Below are positions 17,446 to 27,292 of a stretch of 64,000 nucleotides of DNA, one piece after another. The position numbers and the translations under genes were made by a program. Below the pieces are notes generated by a model that did no database searches, had not been told where the DNA came from, and was given only the letters and a program-made list of their open reading frames with translations. How positions within the stretch are numbered: the stretch's first letter is position 1; the number at the start of each line of letters is the position of its first letter. This stretch comes from Cohnella thailandensis (lineage in GTDB: Bacteria > Bacillota > Bacilli > Paenibacillales > Paenibacillaceae), in the NCBI RefSeq assembly GCF_014212135.1, contig NZ_JACJVQ010000008.1:1-64000 (forward strand), in the 5' to 3' direction.

Positions 17446-17490
17446 AGAGGCTGTCCCGCCGTCGCTCTCGCGATTCTTGGGTCAGCCTCT
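17446..17490 (-). terminator. Terminator after NAD-dependent epimerase gene
   Basis: AGAGGCTGTCCC pairs with GGGTCAGCCTCT around a roughly 20-nt loop. On the minus strand the stem is followed by TTTTTCC. Confidence 0.7.
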
Positions 17491-17502
17491 CTACATGTAT
17501 CT

Positions 17503-18387
17503 TTAGATCTTGAAGTAATGTCCTTCTTCGAGGTCCGAGATAAGCCCGGGGTGCGTCGGCCGCCAACCCAGGCGTTCCCGGGTCAGCGCGCTCGACGCCG
17601 GGTTGTCCGCCGAAGCGGCGAAGGCAAGCCACCCGAAATGAGCTTCCGCTTCTTCGGGGGCAATGCTGACCGCAGGCAGATTCAGGTGCCGCCCGATGAC
17701 GGCTGCGATGTCCCGGAACGGCACGCCTTCGTCGCAGACTCCGTGATATCGGGCTCCCGCGCTCCCCTTCTCGAGCGCCAGCCGGAAGAGGCGCGCGGCA
17801 TCCAGCCGGTGCACGGCCGGCCAGCGGTTGAGTCCGTCGCCGATATAGGCAGAGACGCCATTGTCGCGAGCCTTGCCGATCAAGCTCCATACGAAGCCAT
17901 GATCGCCCAAGCCATGCACGGACGGCGCAAGACGGACGACCGATGCTCGCACCCCGCGCTCTACCAGCGCGAATGCCGCCTCCTCGGAGCGCCGCGGCGT
18001 AGCCTGGCTCGACGCGTCCTTTTCCGTCACGAGGGTTCCCGGCTTGAGCATTAAGGTTCCCGAAGTGACCACGAGTGGTTTCCCGGTGCCTTCTAGCGCC
18101 GACCCGATCGCGTCGATCGCCAGACTGTCGGTCTCGGCGGATGCCGCGAAATTCGAGAAATCGTGGTTAAACGCCAAATGAATGACGCCGTCCGCCGCGG
18201 AGGCGCCGCCGCGAAGGCTGTCGAGGTCTTCGAGAGAACCGCGATGAACGTCGGCTCCGGCCTCCTTCAATGCTGACGCTCCATTGTCCGAACGTGCCAG
18301 GCCAACAACTTCATGCCCGGCATCGATTAGCTCCCGTACGACGGCGGAACCGATAAAGCCCGTTGCTCCGGTTACAAATACGCGCAT
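17503..18387 (-). CDS. Extended SDR / NAD-dependent epimerase-like protein
   Basis: A 294-residue Rossmann protein beginning MRVFVTGATGFIGSAVVREL, with the GxxGxxG cofactor motif and downstream GSLEDLDSLR. The usual YxxxK catalytic pair is not obvious, so it may be an atypical SDR (NmrA/YwnB-like) rather than a true epimerase. The ATG at 18387 has AGGAGG upstream; an open frame to 18510 lacks one. It is 34 bp downstream of another SDR gene and shares its likely promoter and divergent TetR regulator. Confidence 0.8.
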   Translation of the reverse strand: MRVFVTGATGFIGSAVVRELIDAGHEVVGLARSDNGASALKEAGADVHRGSLEDLDSLRGGASAADGVIHLAFNHDFSNFAASAETDSLAIDAIGSALEGTGKPLVVTSGTLMLKPGTLVTEKDASSQATPRRSEEAAFALVERGVRASVVRLAPSVHGLGDHGFVWSLIGKARDNGVSAYIGDGLNRWPAVHRLDAARLFRLALEKGSAGARYHGVCDEGVPFRDIAAVIGRHLNLPAVSIAPEEAEAHFGWLAFAASADNPASSALTRERLGWRPTHPGLISDLEEGHYFKI

Positions 18388-18421
18388 ATATAATTCCTCC
18401 TTTTTTTCAAAAGCCTTGAAC

Positions 18422-19180
18422 TTAAATCTGAGAGCCGCCTCCGTCCACCGGGAACTCGGCTCCGGTGGTGTAGGTAGCGTCGAAAGCAAGGAACGCGACG
18501 GCTTTGGCAACCTCGATAGGGGCGCCGAAACGCAGCATCGGGTTCTCTTGAGCCATCTGCGCCTTGGTCTGTTCGGCCGCTTCCTTCGGCATCGACCTGT
18601 CCAAAATGCCCGTGTCGATGGGGCCGGGGCTTACCGCGTTGACGCGAATTTTACGCGGCAGAAGCTCGCGGGCCAAACTGCGGGTCATGGAGCGCAGCGC
18701 TGCCTTGCTGGCCGCGTACGCGCTGATCATCGGAATGCCGAGCACGTTCGCGACAGAGGTGGTAAGAACCACGCCGCTTCCCTCTCTTAGCAGCGGGACG
18801 AGCTTCTGCACGGTGAAGTACGGACCCTTGGCGTTGATGGTTAGCAATTCGTCGTACACTTCCTCGGTCACTGCCTCAAAGGGGGCGAAGCGCGTGACGC
18901 CGGCATTCACGAACAGAGCGTCGATCGTGCCGAACTCCGCCTTCACCCGGTCGGCCAATGCCTCGATATCCGCGAGCGACGCGGCGTCGCTCACGACGGC
19001 GACCGCGTTGCCGCCGATTTGTTCAAGAGCCGCGTCCAGCGTGGCTTGGGTACGTCCGGTAATCAGAACGCGCGCTCCTTCTTCCGCCAACAGCTTCGCC
19101 GTCTCGAGCCCGAACCCGCTGCTTCCTCCCGTGATCACGACTTTTTTACCGGCGTATTTGCCGCTTCCTGATTGTTCCAT
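18422..19180 (-). CDS. Classical SDR oxidoreductase
   Basis: A 252-residue short-chain dehydrogenase with cofactor motif GGSSGFGLE, NAG structural motif in FVNAGVTRF, catalytic Ser in TTSVAN and YAASK (Tyr and Lys of the active site). GRTQ after the second strand favours NADP. It forms a two-gene operon with the atypical SDR and is divergent from a TetR-like gene at 19369. That layout suggests induction by a small reactive or xenobiotic compound, though the substrate is unknown. Confidence 0.88.
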   Translation of the reverse strand: MEQSGSGKYAGKKVVITGGSSGFGLETAKLLAEEGARVLITGRTQATLDAALEQIGGNAVAVVSDAASLADIEALADRVKAEFGTIDALFVNAGVTRFAPFEAVTEEVYDELLTINAKGPYFTVQKLVPLLREGSGVVLTTSVANVLGIPMISAYAASKAALRSMTRSLARELLPRKIRVNAVSPGPIDTGILDRSMPKEAAEQTKAQMAQENPMLRFGAPIEVAKAVAFLAFDATYTTGAEFPVDGGGSQI

Positions 19181-19368
19181 TTGAACTCTGCCTCCTCTGG
19201 ATATTCCTCAATCGGATAATGAAGTACAGGATCGATTATACAACTCGAAATTAATTAAGTAAACTATTTTTATTAATTTTGTTAAGTTATTAAAATAAAT
19301 GAATTTCGTTTGTCGTGTCGGCGATTTTGGTATACTATCAGGAATGAGTGTCAGAGGAGGCTTCTATC

Positions 19369-20010
19369 GTGAGAAAACCCGTGAGCGCAGATCAATATAT
19401 CAATAAAATCAAACCCGTTATCAGAAAAACCAGATTCAGCCAACTGAAAATAGACGATATCGCCAAATTTATGGATATTAGCAAAGTGACACTGTACAAG
19501 CATTTTTCGTCCAAAGACGAAATCATCGAGCAGGTCGTCGAGTATGAAGAGAAGTATTTGCAGCAGGCCGATACCGTTGTCAGCGACGATTCCCTCTCTT
19601 TCACCGAGCGCTTTCAGCATACGTTCCTGCAATCGTTGATTTGCGTGATTTATTTGTCCGATTTGTTCCTGCAAGACCTCAAGGAATTCTATCCGCAGCT
19701 TTTCGATAGGCTAGTCATCGCCCAACAAAACCGAAATAAAAATTTGCAAGCCTTTTTTGAAAGCGGGATGGATCGGAACATTTTTAACCGGTTGAACGCG
19801 GTGCTTTCTTTGGTTCAAGACGATGCCGTGCTGCGGCGCATCATGGAGCCGACCTTCAGCATTCAGTGGTACGATCTCACTTTGAAGCAAGCGATCATGG
19901 AATTTTACAAAATAAAAAAGTATCAATTGCTCAAACCCGAATATCTGGACGCGGTTGACGACTCCGATTTCGAGAATAAGGTCGTCCATATTTTGCAGAC
20001 CATATCCTAG
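19369..20010 (+). CDS. TetR-like transcriptional regulator
   Basis: A 213-residue protein with an N-terminal HTH (about residues 20-55; LKIDDIAKFMDISKVTLYKHFSSK) and a helical C-terminal ligand/dimer domain. I chose the GTG at 19369 because AGAGGAGG lies 8 nt upstream; a GTG at 19348 lacks a good site. It is divergent from the SDR operon across a very AT-rich 190-bp intergenic region (TATACT box at 19331-19336). It probably represses both directions. Confidence 0.82.
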   Translation: MRKPVSADQYINKIKPVIRKTRFSQLKIDDIAKFMDISKVTLYKHFSSKDEIIEQVVEYEEKYLQQADTVVSDDSLSFTERFQHTFLQSLICVIYLSDLFLQDLKEFYPQLFDRLVIAQQNRNKNLQAFFESGMDRNIFNRLNAVLSLVQDDAVLRRIMEPTFSIQWYDLTLKQAIMEFYKIKKYQLLKPEYLDAVDDSDFENKVVHILQTIS

Positions 20011-20016
20011 AAGAAT

Positions 20017-20060
20017 AAAAAACCAGCATTTTCGGTCGAAACCCGAAAAAGCTGGTTTTT
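20017..20060. terminator. Bidirectional terminator between convergent genes
   Basis: AAAAAACCAGC...TTTTCGG pairs with CCGAAAA...GCTGGTTTTT around TCGAAA. It serves the TetR gene and the acetyltransferase that face each other. Confidence 0.85.
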
Positions 20061-20081
20061 CGTCAAATAGATCCTTTTTGT

Positions 20082-20552
20082 TCAAAAAGCTTGGGGGCTC
20101 CACTTCATCGCGATGTAAGGCGAAGCCTCCGAAACCGCCTCGAATCCCAGCCGATCATACAACCGCATTGCCGGGTTTCCGTTCAACACATGCAATTCAA
20201 CCGAACGGTTCGTTCCGTAGGCATGCCGCTGGCATCTGCGAATCAATTCCGTTCCGAACCCCCTGTTACGGAAACCGCTCAGCAATGAAATATCGACAAT
20301 CGCGAGAACGAGATCCGTCGTACGGGTTAGGATTCGGCCGACTCTTTCCTTTTCATATTGGACCACTTCCTCCTTCGCCGAGGAGGCGTCCCCGAAGTAG
20401 GAACGTCTTTGAGCCTCGTATTGCATTCGCAGAAAAAGGTTGGATTGTTCTTTGGTCCACCCCCATGAAGAAAGCTCTTCGCTGCGGGTATCCGCATAGA
20501 CCTCGAACAAAAACGGCTCATCTTCCGGTACGGCCAAACGAGTGGTCAGCAT
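20082..20552 (-). CDS. GNAT-family N-acetyltransferase
   Basis: A 156-residue acetyl-CoA-dependent acetyltransferase with the beta-strand VLAIVDISLL, the pyrophosphate-binding loop RNRGFGTELIRRC and the C-terminal LHVLNGNPAMRLYDRLGFEAV, the classic GNAT ending. The acceptor is unknown. Its start lies 7 bp after the stop codon of the large SLH protein gene on the same strand, so it may be the distal gene of that transcription unit. Confidence 0.87.
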   Translation of the reverse strand: MLTTRLAVPEDEPFLFEVYADTRSEELSSWGWTKEQSNLFLRMQYEAQRRSYFGDASSAKEEVVQYEKERVGRILTRTTDLVLAIVDISLLSGFRNRGFGTELIRRCQRHAYGTNRSVELHVLNGNPAMRLYDRLGFEAVSEASPYIAMKWSPQAF

Positions 20553-20559
20553 AACTTGT

Positions 20560-23500
20560 TTAAATCAGCCCCGATGTTTGCAGAAGCCTTTGAACCATGA
20601 CGGCTACCTCTGCCCGGGTCACATCATCTTGCGGAGCGAGCTTCTGTCCGTCTTTGCCCGTTACGATTCCGGCTTGCAGCGCTTTCGCCGCATCCGCCCT
20701 CGCCCATGAGGATACCTGTGCCGCATCCGCAAACGAAAGCAGTATCTTGTCGGCTTCTTGCTGCTGCGGCGCCGTCAATTGGAGTCCGGTTATGCTTATC
20801 GCTTCGGCTAGAATCGCCATCGCTTGCTCGCGGGTAATGTTGTCCGTCGGATGGAATAAACCGTCATTGTAGCCTTCGATCAACCCGTAAGCGAAAGCGG
20901 TATTCACCGCCCCGGCGAACCAGTCCGAAGCTTTCACGTCGGCGAATGCCGAGGTTCCGCCTTCTTCCTTCAATCCCAATGCGCGTACGATAATGGCGGC
21001 AAATTCCGCGCGGGTTACCTTCTGATCGGGACTGAACATTCCATTGCCGGTACCTTCAACGACCATGCGCGAACCCATATCGTTAACGGCATCTTTGGCC
21101 CAATGGCGTGCGACGTCCGCAAACTCAACCGGGTGCCAAACGACGGAATACGTGCTATTCGTTAGGCTGTTGATTACCGCAACGTACTTTCCATCCCTCT
21201 GTTCGACTTTAGTCGGCACATGGCGAGCGGTTCCGTCCGGTTCGATCACGACACCGGTGGTGATACGGCTCGGATCGACGCCGTCAGGGATTGCGATCGT
21301 CCGCTCTACATATGCTTCAAATCGGTTGACGTCAACCGTTTGGCCGCCGTATGTCGCCGTAATCGTAAATTCAAGCGGCTGAACGATAATGCCGAAATTG
21401 CCTTGCACTGCCGAGTTCCGGAGGACTTCCGCCGTGTCTGCCGACGGCACGGCAATTTGGATATGGATCTTGATATCTTGCAGGCTTACCGCCTGTCCGA
21501 TTTGTCCGGAAATCGAGTCGATGTTGATTAGCTGCGCGGGCAGCTTGTATGCGGCATTCGGAGTCTTGAGCTCGACTACCGCTTGTTTAAGCTCCATGTT
21601 CTTGATCATCTGGGCATTGAGCTCGGCGAACACCGCATCGGCACCGGTCATAATCGGAACGGTGACCAGCGCTCCGTTGCCTTCCGTTGCGAGTTTCTCG
21701 TCAAGCTTGGTTTGATCCACCGTAACCGTCGTCACGGTTTGGCCGTTGACCGTTGTCGTTGACGCTTTGCCCGCCTTTTCCACTACGCCATTGACCAGAA
21801 CTTCAACATCCGAATCCGATGCTTCGGGCGCGTTCGTATCGGTGGCAGGCGGAGGCGTTCCATCGTTTCCGCCGGATGGCGCCCATGGCGTAACCGGCTG
21901 AGAAGCGGCCGATTCCGCGCTGTTGCCGCCGAGGCTCAACGCCTTCACCGTGAATGTATAAGCCGTACCGTTCGTCAACCCGTTAACGGTGATAGGACTT
22001 GCCGTCCCGGTTGCCGTAATGCCGCCCGGCATCGCCGTTACCACGTAACCCGTAATCACGTTTCCGCCATTGTCATTCGGAGCCGTGAACGTCACGATGG
22101 CTTGACCGTTACCTGCCGTAGCCACGACATTATTCGGGGCAGCCGGGGCCGTTGCCGGCGTTGCGCTCGCTTCATTGGAACCGGAGCTCAGTCCGCCGTT
22201 ATTCCCCGCCTTAACGATAAAATAATATTTGGTGCCGTTCGTCAGGTTCGGTACGTTTGCTTCCGCATCCGTTACGGTCGCGATCGGTTCGCTGCCGTAT
22301 CGGCCGGAAGCCGTCCCCATAAATATGTTGTAGAAGGAGGCTCCGTCAACGGGATGCCAAGTCAACGAGACTTGCCGATCTCCCCCGGTAGCTGTAAGGT
22401 TCTGCGGGCTAGCGGGTACTTCAGGCAGGTTCACCTTCTGGGTGATCGTAAACGTCTCGTCCGTCGTCAGGTGGTCCGCGGAGACGGTTACCGTCGCCAC
22501 GTAGGTTCCGGCTGGCAGGTTATCTTTCGCCTTCACCTTGAAGGATGTTTCTTCTCCGCTGGTCAAGCTTGAATCCAGCGGTTGCGTCAGTTCGAAGGCG
22601 CTCGCTCCGCTGCCGCTCAGTTCAACCTTCAGGTTCATCAGATCCCCGGTGCCCGTGTTCTTCACCGTGATCTTCTTCGCTTCTTGCGTGCCTGATGCAT
22701 ATCCTGCCGTTAGCTCATTCGCCGTTACATCACCGATTGCTTCGATCGTGTACGTCGGCGACGTCGGCGCGGCGTTCACCACTTGAGTGATCGTAAACGT
22801 CTCTGCTTCCGCGAGGTTATTCGCGGAGACGGTTACCGTTGCCGTGTACGTTCCGGCTGGCAGGTTATCCTTCGCTTTTACAGCAAGGCTTGTGTCTTCA
22901 CCGCTAGCCAAGCTCGAGTCCAGCGGCTGTGTCAGAACGAAGTTGCTCGCTCCGCTGCCACTTAGCGCAGCAGACAGGTTTGTCAGATCCCCGGTTCCGT
23001 TGTTCAGCACCGTGATCTTCTTTTTTTCCTGCGTGCCTGACGCATACCCTTCCGTCAACGTCGTTAATGTTACGTCATCGATCTCTTTGATCGTGTACGT
23101 CAGCGGTGTCGGCGCGGCGTTCACCACCTGCGTGATCGTGAACGTCTCGTCGGTCAGGTTATTCGCGGAGACGGTTACCGTCGCTGTATACGTTCCGGCT
23201 GCCAAGCCGTCAACTGCCTTGACCGTAAAGCTCGTGCCGGCTCCGCCGTTCAGCGTTGCAGTCGGCTGCGTCAGCTCGAACGCTTCCGCGTCGGCGCCGC
23301 TCAGCTCCGCCTTCAGGTTCGTCAGCGTTCCGGTGCCCGTGCTCTTTACCGTAATCGTCTTCGTTTCCTTCGCGCTAGATGCATAGCCTGCCACCAGCTC
23401 GCTTGCGGTTACGTCAGCGATCGTTTCGATCGCATACGTAGGCGCGGCGTTCACGACCTGGGTGACCGTAAACGTCTCGTCGGTCAGGTTATTCGCGGAG

Positions 23501-26145
23501 ACGGTTACCGTCGCCGTATACGTTCCGGCGGCCAAGCCGTCAACCGCCTCGACCGTAAAGCTCGTGCTGGCTCCGCCGTTCAGCGTTGCAGTCGGCTGCG
23601 TCAGCTCGAACGCTTCCGCGTCGGCGCCGCTCAGCTCCGCCTTCAGGTTCGTCAGCGTTCCGGTGCCCGTGCTCTTCACCGTAATCGTCTTCGTTTGCTT
23701 ATCGCCCGAGTCGTATCCTGCCGTCAACGGTGTCGCCGTTACGTCCTCGATCGCTTCTATCGCGTACGTCGGCGCGTCGTTCACCACTTGAGTGATCGTA
23801 AACGTCTCATCCGCCGTCAGGTTAGTCGCAGAGACGGTTACCGTCGCCACGTACGTTCCGGCTGCCAAGCCGTCAACCGCCTTGACCGTAAAGCTCGTGC
23901 TGGCTCCGCCGTTCAGCGTTGCAGTCGGCTGCGTCAGCTCGAACGCTTCCGCGTCGGCGCCGCTCAGATCCGCCTTCAGGTTCGTCAGCGTTCCGGTACC
24001 CGTGCTCTTCACCGTGATCGTCTTCGTTTGCTTATCTCCCGTGCTGTATCCTGCCGTCAACGGTGTCGCCGTTACGTCCTCGATCGCTTCGATCGCGTAC
24101 GTCGGCGCGTCGTTCACCACCTGCGTGATCGTGAACGTTTCGCTCGTCAGGTTAGTTGCGGAGACCGTTACCGTCGCCACGTACGTTCCGGCGGCCAAGC
24201 CGTCAACCGCCTTGACCGTAAAGCTCGTGCTGGCTCCGCCGTTCAGCGTTGCAGTCGGCTGCGTCAGCTCGAACGCTTCCGCGTCGTCGCCGCTCAGCTC
24301 AGCCTTCAGGTTCGTCAGCGTTCCGGTGCCCGTGCTCTTCACCGTGATCGTCTTCGTTTGCTTATCTCCCGTGCTGTATCCTGCCGTCAACGGTGTCGCC
24401 GTTACGTCATCGATCGCTTCGATCGCGTACGTCGGCGCGTCGTTCACCACCTGCGTTATCGTGAACGTTTCGCTCGTCAGGTTAGTTGCGGAGACCGTTA
24501 CCGTCGCCACGTACGTTCCGGCGGCCAAGCCGTCAACCGCCTTGACCGTAAAGCTCGTGCTGGCTCCGCCGTTCAGCGTTGCAGTCGGCTGCGTCAGCTC
24601 GAACGCTTCCGCGTCGGCGCCGCTCAGCTCCGCCTTCAGGTTCGTCAGCGTTCCGGTGCCCGTGCTCTTCACCGTAATCGTCTTCGTTTGCTTATCGCCC
24701 GCGTCGTATCCTGCCGTCAACGGTGTCGCCGTTACGTCATCGATCGCTTCGATCGTGTACGTCGGCGCGGCATTCACCTTCTGGGTGACCGTAAACGTCT
24801 CGTCGGTCAGGTTGTCCGCGGAGACCGTTACCGTCGCCGTATACGTTCCGGCTGCCAAGCCGTCAACCGCCTTGACCGTAAAGCTCGTGCTGGCTCCGCC
24901 GTTCAGCGTTGCAGTCGGCTGCGTCAGCTCGAACGCTTCCGCGTCGTCGCCGCTCAGATCCGCCTTCAGGTTCGTCAGCGTTCCGGTACCCGTGCTCTTC
25001 ACCGTGATCGTCTTCGTTTGCTTATCTCCCGTGCTGTATCCTGCCGTCAACGGTGTCGCCGTTACGTCCTCGATCGCTTCGATCGCGTACGTCGGCGCGT
25101 CGTTCACCACCTGCGTGATCGTGAACGTTTCATCCGCCGTCAGGTTAGTCGCAGAGACGGTTACCGTCGCCACGTACGTTCCGGCGGCCAAGCCGTCAAC
25201 CGCCTTGACCGTAAAGCTCGTGCTGGCTCCGCCGTTCAGCGTTGCAGTCGGCTGCGTCAGCTCGAACGCTTCCGCGTCGTCGCCGCTCAGCTCAGCCTTC
25301 AGGTTCGTCAGATCCCCGGTGCCCGTATTCTTCACCGTGATCGTTTTCGTTTCCTGCGCGCCTGATGCATACCCTGCCATCAGCTCGCCCAACGTAACGT
25401 CAGCAATAGCTTCTATGCTGTACGACAATTCGGGTTCCGGAGGGGTATAACCTGTTGAGTTTTCATTTTCCGAAAGGGTCACCGCGTCAGGGCCGGCAAT
25501 GCTAAAAGAAATAGAACCGGTCACATTCGCCTGAAAACTGGTTGTTACTAACGTGTACGTCACGCCGGCTTCAAGCAACACGCTAGTTAACGTTGACCTG
25601 AAATTATTATTTGCATGGTAAGTATCATAAAGTTGATAATTTACGACATCGTCGTTTCCGACCATAAGTTGGCTAAGAGATTGTTCGGGATCAAACGAAG
25701 AATATAAGAATAGTGCCGTGTCGTCCGCCGCATCGACGTCCTGCCCGGAGCTGTTCTTATATCCCCAACCCGATGCCGCGGGACTAAGATTTGCACCGTT
25801 AACCAAGAAGGTATACTCACCCGAGACTTTCGGCGTAACGTCCACAGCAAAATAATTGTAACTCCCTTGCATATCTTCGGCATTGGGGCTCGAAGTGTCA
25901 AACCCGAAAGAGCTCCCCGAAGCCTGTACGGAAGAATCGTCAACCCAAGCATCTACAGAATAAAACGCAGGAGCGTAGAAATTTTGATCGGCCGTCAAGC
26001 TGGCATTAAAATTAGTTACGACTTCGCTTGGATCCGCAGCTGCTCTCCCGTAAGGCAACAAACTTGTCGCTATCAAAGCAAATATCGTGATTAAGGATAA
26101 AAGACGTTTTTTATAAACTTTGCCGTTAAAGGAACCGCTCCGCAC
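20560..26145 (-). CDS. Giant SLH surface protein with nine tandem CARDB/Ig-like repeats
   Basis: An 1861-residue exported protein. The signal peptide (about 1-38; KKRLLSLITIFALIATSLLPYG, then AAADP) is followed by an N-terminal beta-rich domain (40-235). Nine repeats of about 109 residues (about 242-1240) begin IEAI.DVT and contain TKTITVK.TGTG.LTNLKAELSG. Next are two FN3 domains (about 1242-1418), a beta domain often found before SLH (1425-1665), and three SLH domains (about 1672-1861) that bind pyruvylated cell-wall polymer. Its role is probably structural or adhesive; no catalytic domain is seen. The five tail-collar genes lie directly upstream on the same strand. Confidence 0.88.
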   Translation of the reverse strand: MRSGSFNGKVYKKRLLSLITIFALIATSLLPYGRAAADPSEVVTNFNASLTADQNFYAPAFYSVDAWVDDSSVQASGSSFGFDTSSPNAEDMQGSYNYFAVDVTPKVSGEYTFLVNGANLSPAASGWGYKNSSGQDVDAADDTALFLYSSFDPEQSLSQLMVGNDDVVNYQLYDTYHANNNFRSTLTSVLLEAGVTYTLVTTSFQANVTGSISFSIAGPDAVTLSENENSTGYTPPEPELSYSIEAIADVTLGELMAGYASGAQETKTITVKNTGTGDLTNLKAELSGDDAEAFELTQPTATLNGGASTSFTVKAVDGLAAGTYVATVTVSATNLTADETFTITQVVNDAPTYAIEAIEDVTATPLTAGYSTGDKQTKTITVKSTGTGTLTNLKADLSGDDAEAFELTQPTATLNGGASTSFTVKAVDGLAAGTYTATVTVSADNLTDETFTVTQKVNAAPTYTIEAIDDVTATPLTAGYDAGDKQTKTITVKSTGTGTLTNLKAELSGADAEAFELTQPTATLNGGASTSFTVKAVDGLAAGTYVATVTVSATNLTSETFTITQVVNDAPTYAIEAIDDVTATPLTAGYSTGDKQTKTITVKSTGTGTLTNLKAELSGDDAEAFELTQPTATLNGGASTSFTVKAVDGLAAGTYVATVTVSATNLTSETFTITQVVNDAPTYAIEAIEDVTATPLTAGYSTGDKQTKTITVKSTGTGTLTNLKADLSGADAEAFELTQPTATLNGGASTSFTVKAVDGLAAGTYVATVTVSATNLTADETFTITQVVNDAPTYAIEAIEDVTATPLTAGYDSGDKQTKTITVKSTGTGTLTNLKAELSGADAEAFELTQPTATLNGGASTSFTVEAVDGLAAGTYTATVTVSANNLTDETFTVTQVVNAAPTYAIETIADVTASELVAGYASSAKETKTITVKSTGTGTLTNLKAELSGADAEAFELTQPTATLNGGAGTSFTVKAVDGLAAGTYTATVTVSANNLTDETFTITQVVNAAPTPLTYTIKEIDDVTLTTLTEGYASGTQEKKKITVLNNGTGDLTNLSAALSGSGASNFVLTQPLDSSLASGEDTSLAVKAKDNLPAGTYTATVTVSANNLAEAETFTITQVVNAAPTSPTYTIEAIGDVTANELTAGYASGTQEAKKITVKNTGTGDLMNLKVELSGSGASAFELTQPLDSSLTSGEETSFKVKAKDNLPAGTYVATVTVSADHLTTDETFTITQKVNLPEVPASPQNLTATGGDRQVSLTWHPVDGASFYNIFMGTASGRYGSEPIATVTDAEANVPNLTNGTKYYFIVKAGNNGGLSSGSNEASATPATAPAAPNNVVATAGNGQAIVTFTAPNDNGGNVITGYVVTAMPGGITATGTASPITVNGLTNGTAYTFTVKALSLGGNSAESAASQPVTPWAPSGGNDGTPPPATDTNAPEASDSDVEVLVNGVVEKAGKASTTTVNGQTVTTVTVDQTKLDEKLATEGNGALVTVPIMTGADAVFAELNAQMIKNMELKQAVVELKTPNAAYKLPAQLINIDSISGQIGQAVSLQDIKIHIQIAVPSADTAEVLRNSAVQGNFGIIVQPLEFTITATYGGQTVDVNRFEAYVERTIAIPDGVDPSRITTGVVIEPDGTARHVPTKVEQRDGKYVAVINSLTNSTYSVVWHPVEFADVARHWAKDAVNDMGSRMVVEGTGNGMFSPDQKVTRAEFAAIIVRALGLKEEGGTSAFADVKASDWFAGAVNTAFAYGLIEGYNDGLFHPTDNITREQAMAILAEAISITGLQLTAPQQQEADKILLSFADAAQVSSWARADAAKALQAGIVTGKDGQKLAPQDDVTRAEVAVMVQRLLQTSGLI
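22430..25420 (-). repeat. Tandem coding repeat, nine units of about 325 bp
   Basis: Near-identical blocks inside the SLH protein gene encode units IEAI.DVTATPLTAGY...FTITQVVN.APTY. The central units (about 23,200-25,380) are closest in sequence, while the first and last two are more diverged. This is consistent with expansion by unequal recombination in the middle. The homogeneity also makes this stretch a place where assembly could collapse or expand. Confidence 0.9.
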
Positions 26146-26211
26146 AACAGCCTACCTCCATGTAAATCAGTTTCTTGAAGCCTTCACTGACTAATCGTAT
26201 TCGAAAAAAAA

Positions 26212-26736
26212 TTACGACTTAGGCGGAAATATCCCTTCCAAAGCAATAATAAAATTAAGCTCAAGGAACGGCTGCATGTTGTTATGCGCTTGAGACCCGC
26301 CCGTCGATCCGATCGCCAGCGGGTTCATCGGAACGGAGCCGACATTCGAATAGGCTTTCGGCGACGCTTTGCCTACCTTTTGCGTCGTTGCCCAAATCGC
26401 ACCGACCGGGCTCGTCTCGTTTGCCGCGGAATGGGTTCCCGGCAAGTGGTTATGAACCGGCATTTGATCCAAGGTCAAGTTTACCGTGGTTTCCCCGCCT
26501 ACCACGCCTAAAGATCGGGATGTCAATCCCGGCCCTTGCCCCCAATGCATCGGAGCGCGGCCGCGCAAATCGGGGAGCTGGAACGTATCTCTTCCATCGC
26601 CGCCATACATATTGCCAATGACGGTGAATAACGCTTGATTCTCAATGGTCTTCAAAACCTGTCCGAAACAAAACGCCCAACCCTGAGGCGCAAATGGCCC
26701 TGCAAACAAACGAATTTCGCCCAGATACGGATCCAT
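26212..26736 (-). CDS. Phage tail-collar domain protein (microcystin-dependent-protein type)
   Basis: A 174-residue protein built of one tail-collar domain: YLGEIRLFAGPFAPQGWAFC.GQ at the N-terminus, then NMYGGDGRDTFQLPDLRGRAP and DQMPVHNHLPG. The same family is annotated as microcystin-dependent protein in other bacteria; its function is not established and it is usually not inside a prophage. No signal peptide. It is the last of five such genes and lies 66 bp before the SLH protein gene on the same strand. Confidence 0.87.
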   Translation of the reverse strand: MDPYLGEIRLFAGPFAPQGWAFCFGQVLKTIENQALFTVIGNMYGGDGRDTFQLPDLRGRAPMHWGQGPGLTSRSLGVVGGETTVNLTLDQMPVHNHLPGTHSAANETSPVGAIWATTQKVGKASPKAYSNVGSVPMNPLAIGSTGGSQAHNNMQPFLELNFIIALEGIFPPKS

Positions 26737-26761
26737 GAATAACGAACCTCCTTATGTCTGC

Positions 26762-27262
26762 TTAATACGGTTGAGGCGGATAAATGCCTTGAGTCGCTAT
26801 GCAATAATTCAAAACCGTATATGGCTGCATGTTCGAATGCGCCGCTCCGCCTCCGGACGTCCTCAAAGCATTGGGAGACATCGTCTGATTCTTCGCCGCA
26901 TTGTAGGATACGAGGTCGGATGTTCCCCAGAAGGCTCCCGACGGATCGGAGGTCGTGGCATTGCTTCCCGCCGTGGCCTCATGTTGATGAGAAGGCATTT
27001 CGTTTATGGTGAGCGCATGGCCTTCTTCCCCGCCGGAAGCGGCAACCTTAGCGTTAGGGTTGCTCGCGCAAATCGGCACGCGTCCCTGCAAATTAGGAAG
27101 AGCGAACGTTTTCACGCCATCTCCTCCGAATCGGGTACCAAGGAGCGAATACAAGGCCGAATTTTCCGTTATTTGCAGCACTTGCCCATTGCATGCCATC
27201 CATCCGGCGGGTACGATGCCGAATCCAAAAGAACGAATTTCTCCGACAAAAGGTTCTGCCAT
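26762..27262 (-). CDS. Tail-collar domain protein
   Basis: A 166-residue single-domain paralogue: VGEIRSFGFGIVPAGWMACNGQ, TRFGGDGVKTFALPNLQGRVPIC, NEMPSHQHEA, ending MQPYTVLNYCIATQGIYPP. It belongs to the subgroup with VPAGW and CxxGQ, closest in style to the first half of the fused protein at 27929-28963. Strong ribosome-binding site AGGAGG before the ATG. It is 25 bp from the next gene, so cotranscription is likely. Confidence 0.86.
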   Translation of the reverse strand: MAEPFVGEIRSFGFGIVPAGWMACNGQVLQITENSALYSLLGTRFGGDGVKTFALPNLQGRVPICASNPNAKVAASGGEEGHALTINEMPSHQHEATAGSNATTSDPSGAFWGTSDLVSYNAAKNQTMSPNALRTSGGGAAHSNMQPYTVLNYCIATQGIYPPQPY

Positions 27263-27292
27263 TTCTATTCCTCCTTATGTGCCTGACGGATT

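Noticed and set aside
17104..17502. Small gene or riboswitch between tautomerase and epimerase genes
   Set aside because: No frame with a ribosome-binding site and no recognisable riboswitch core; only a terminator is supported.
23695..25450. Two long plus-strand open frames (over 550 codons each)
   Set aside because: They are antisense shadows of the nine-fold coding repeat in the SLH protein gene, which has signal peptide, domains and SLH end in the other strand.
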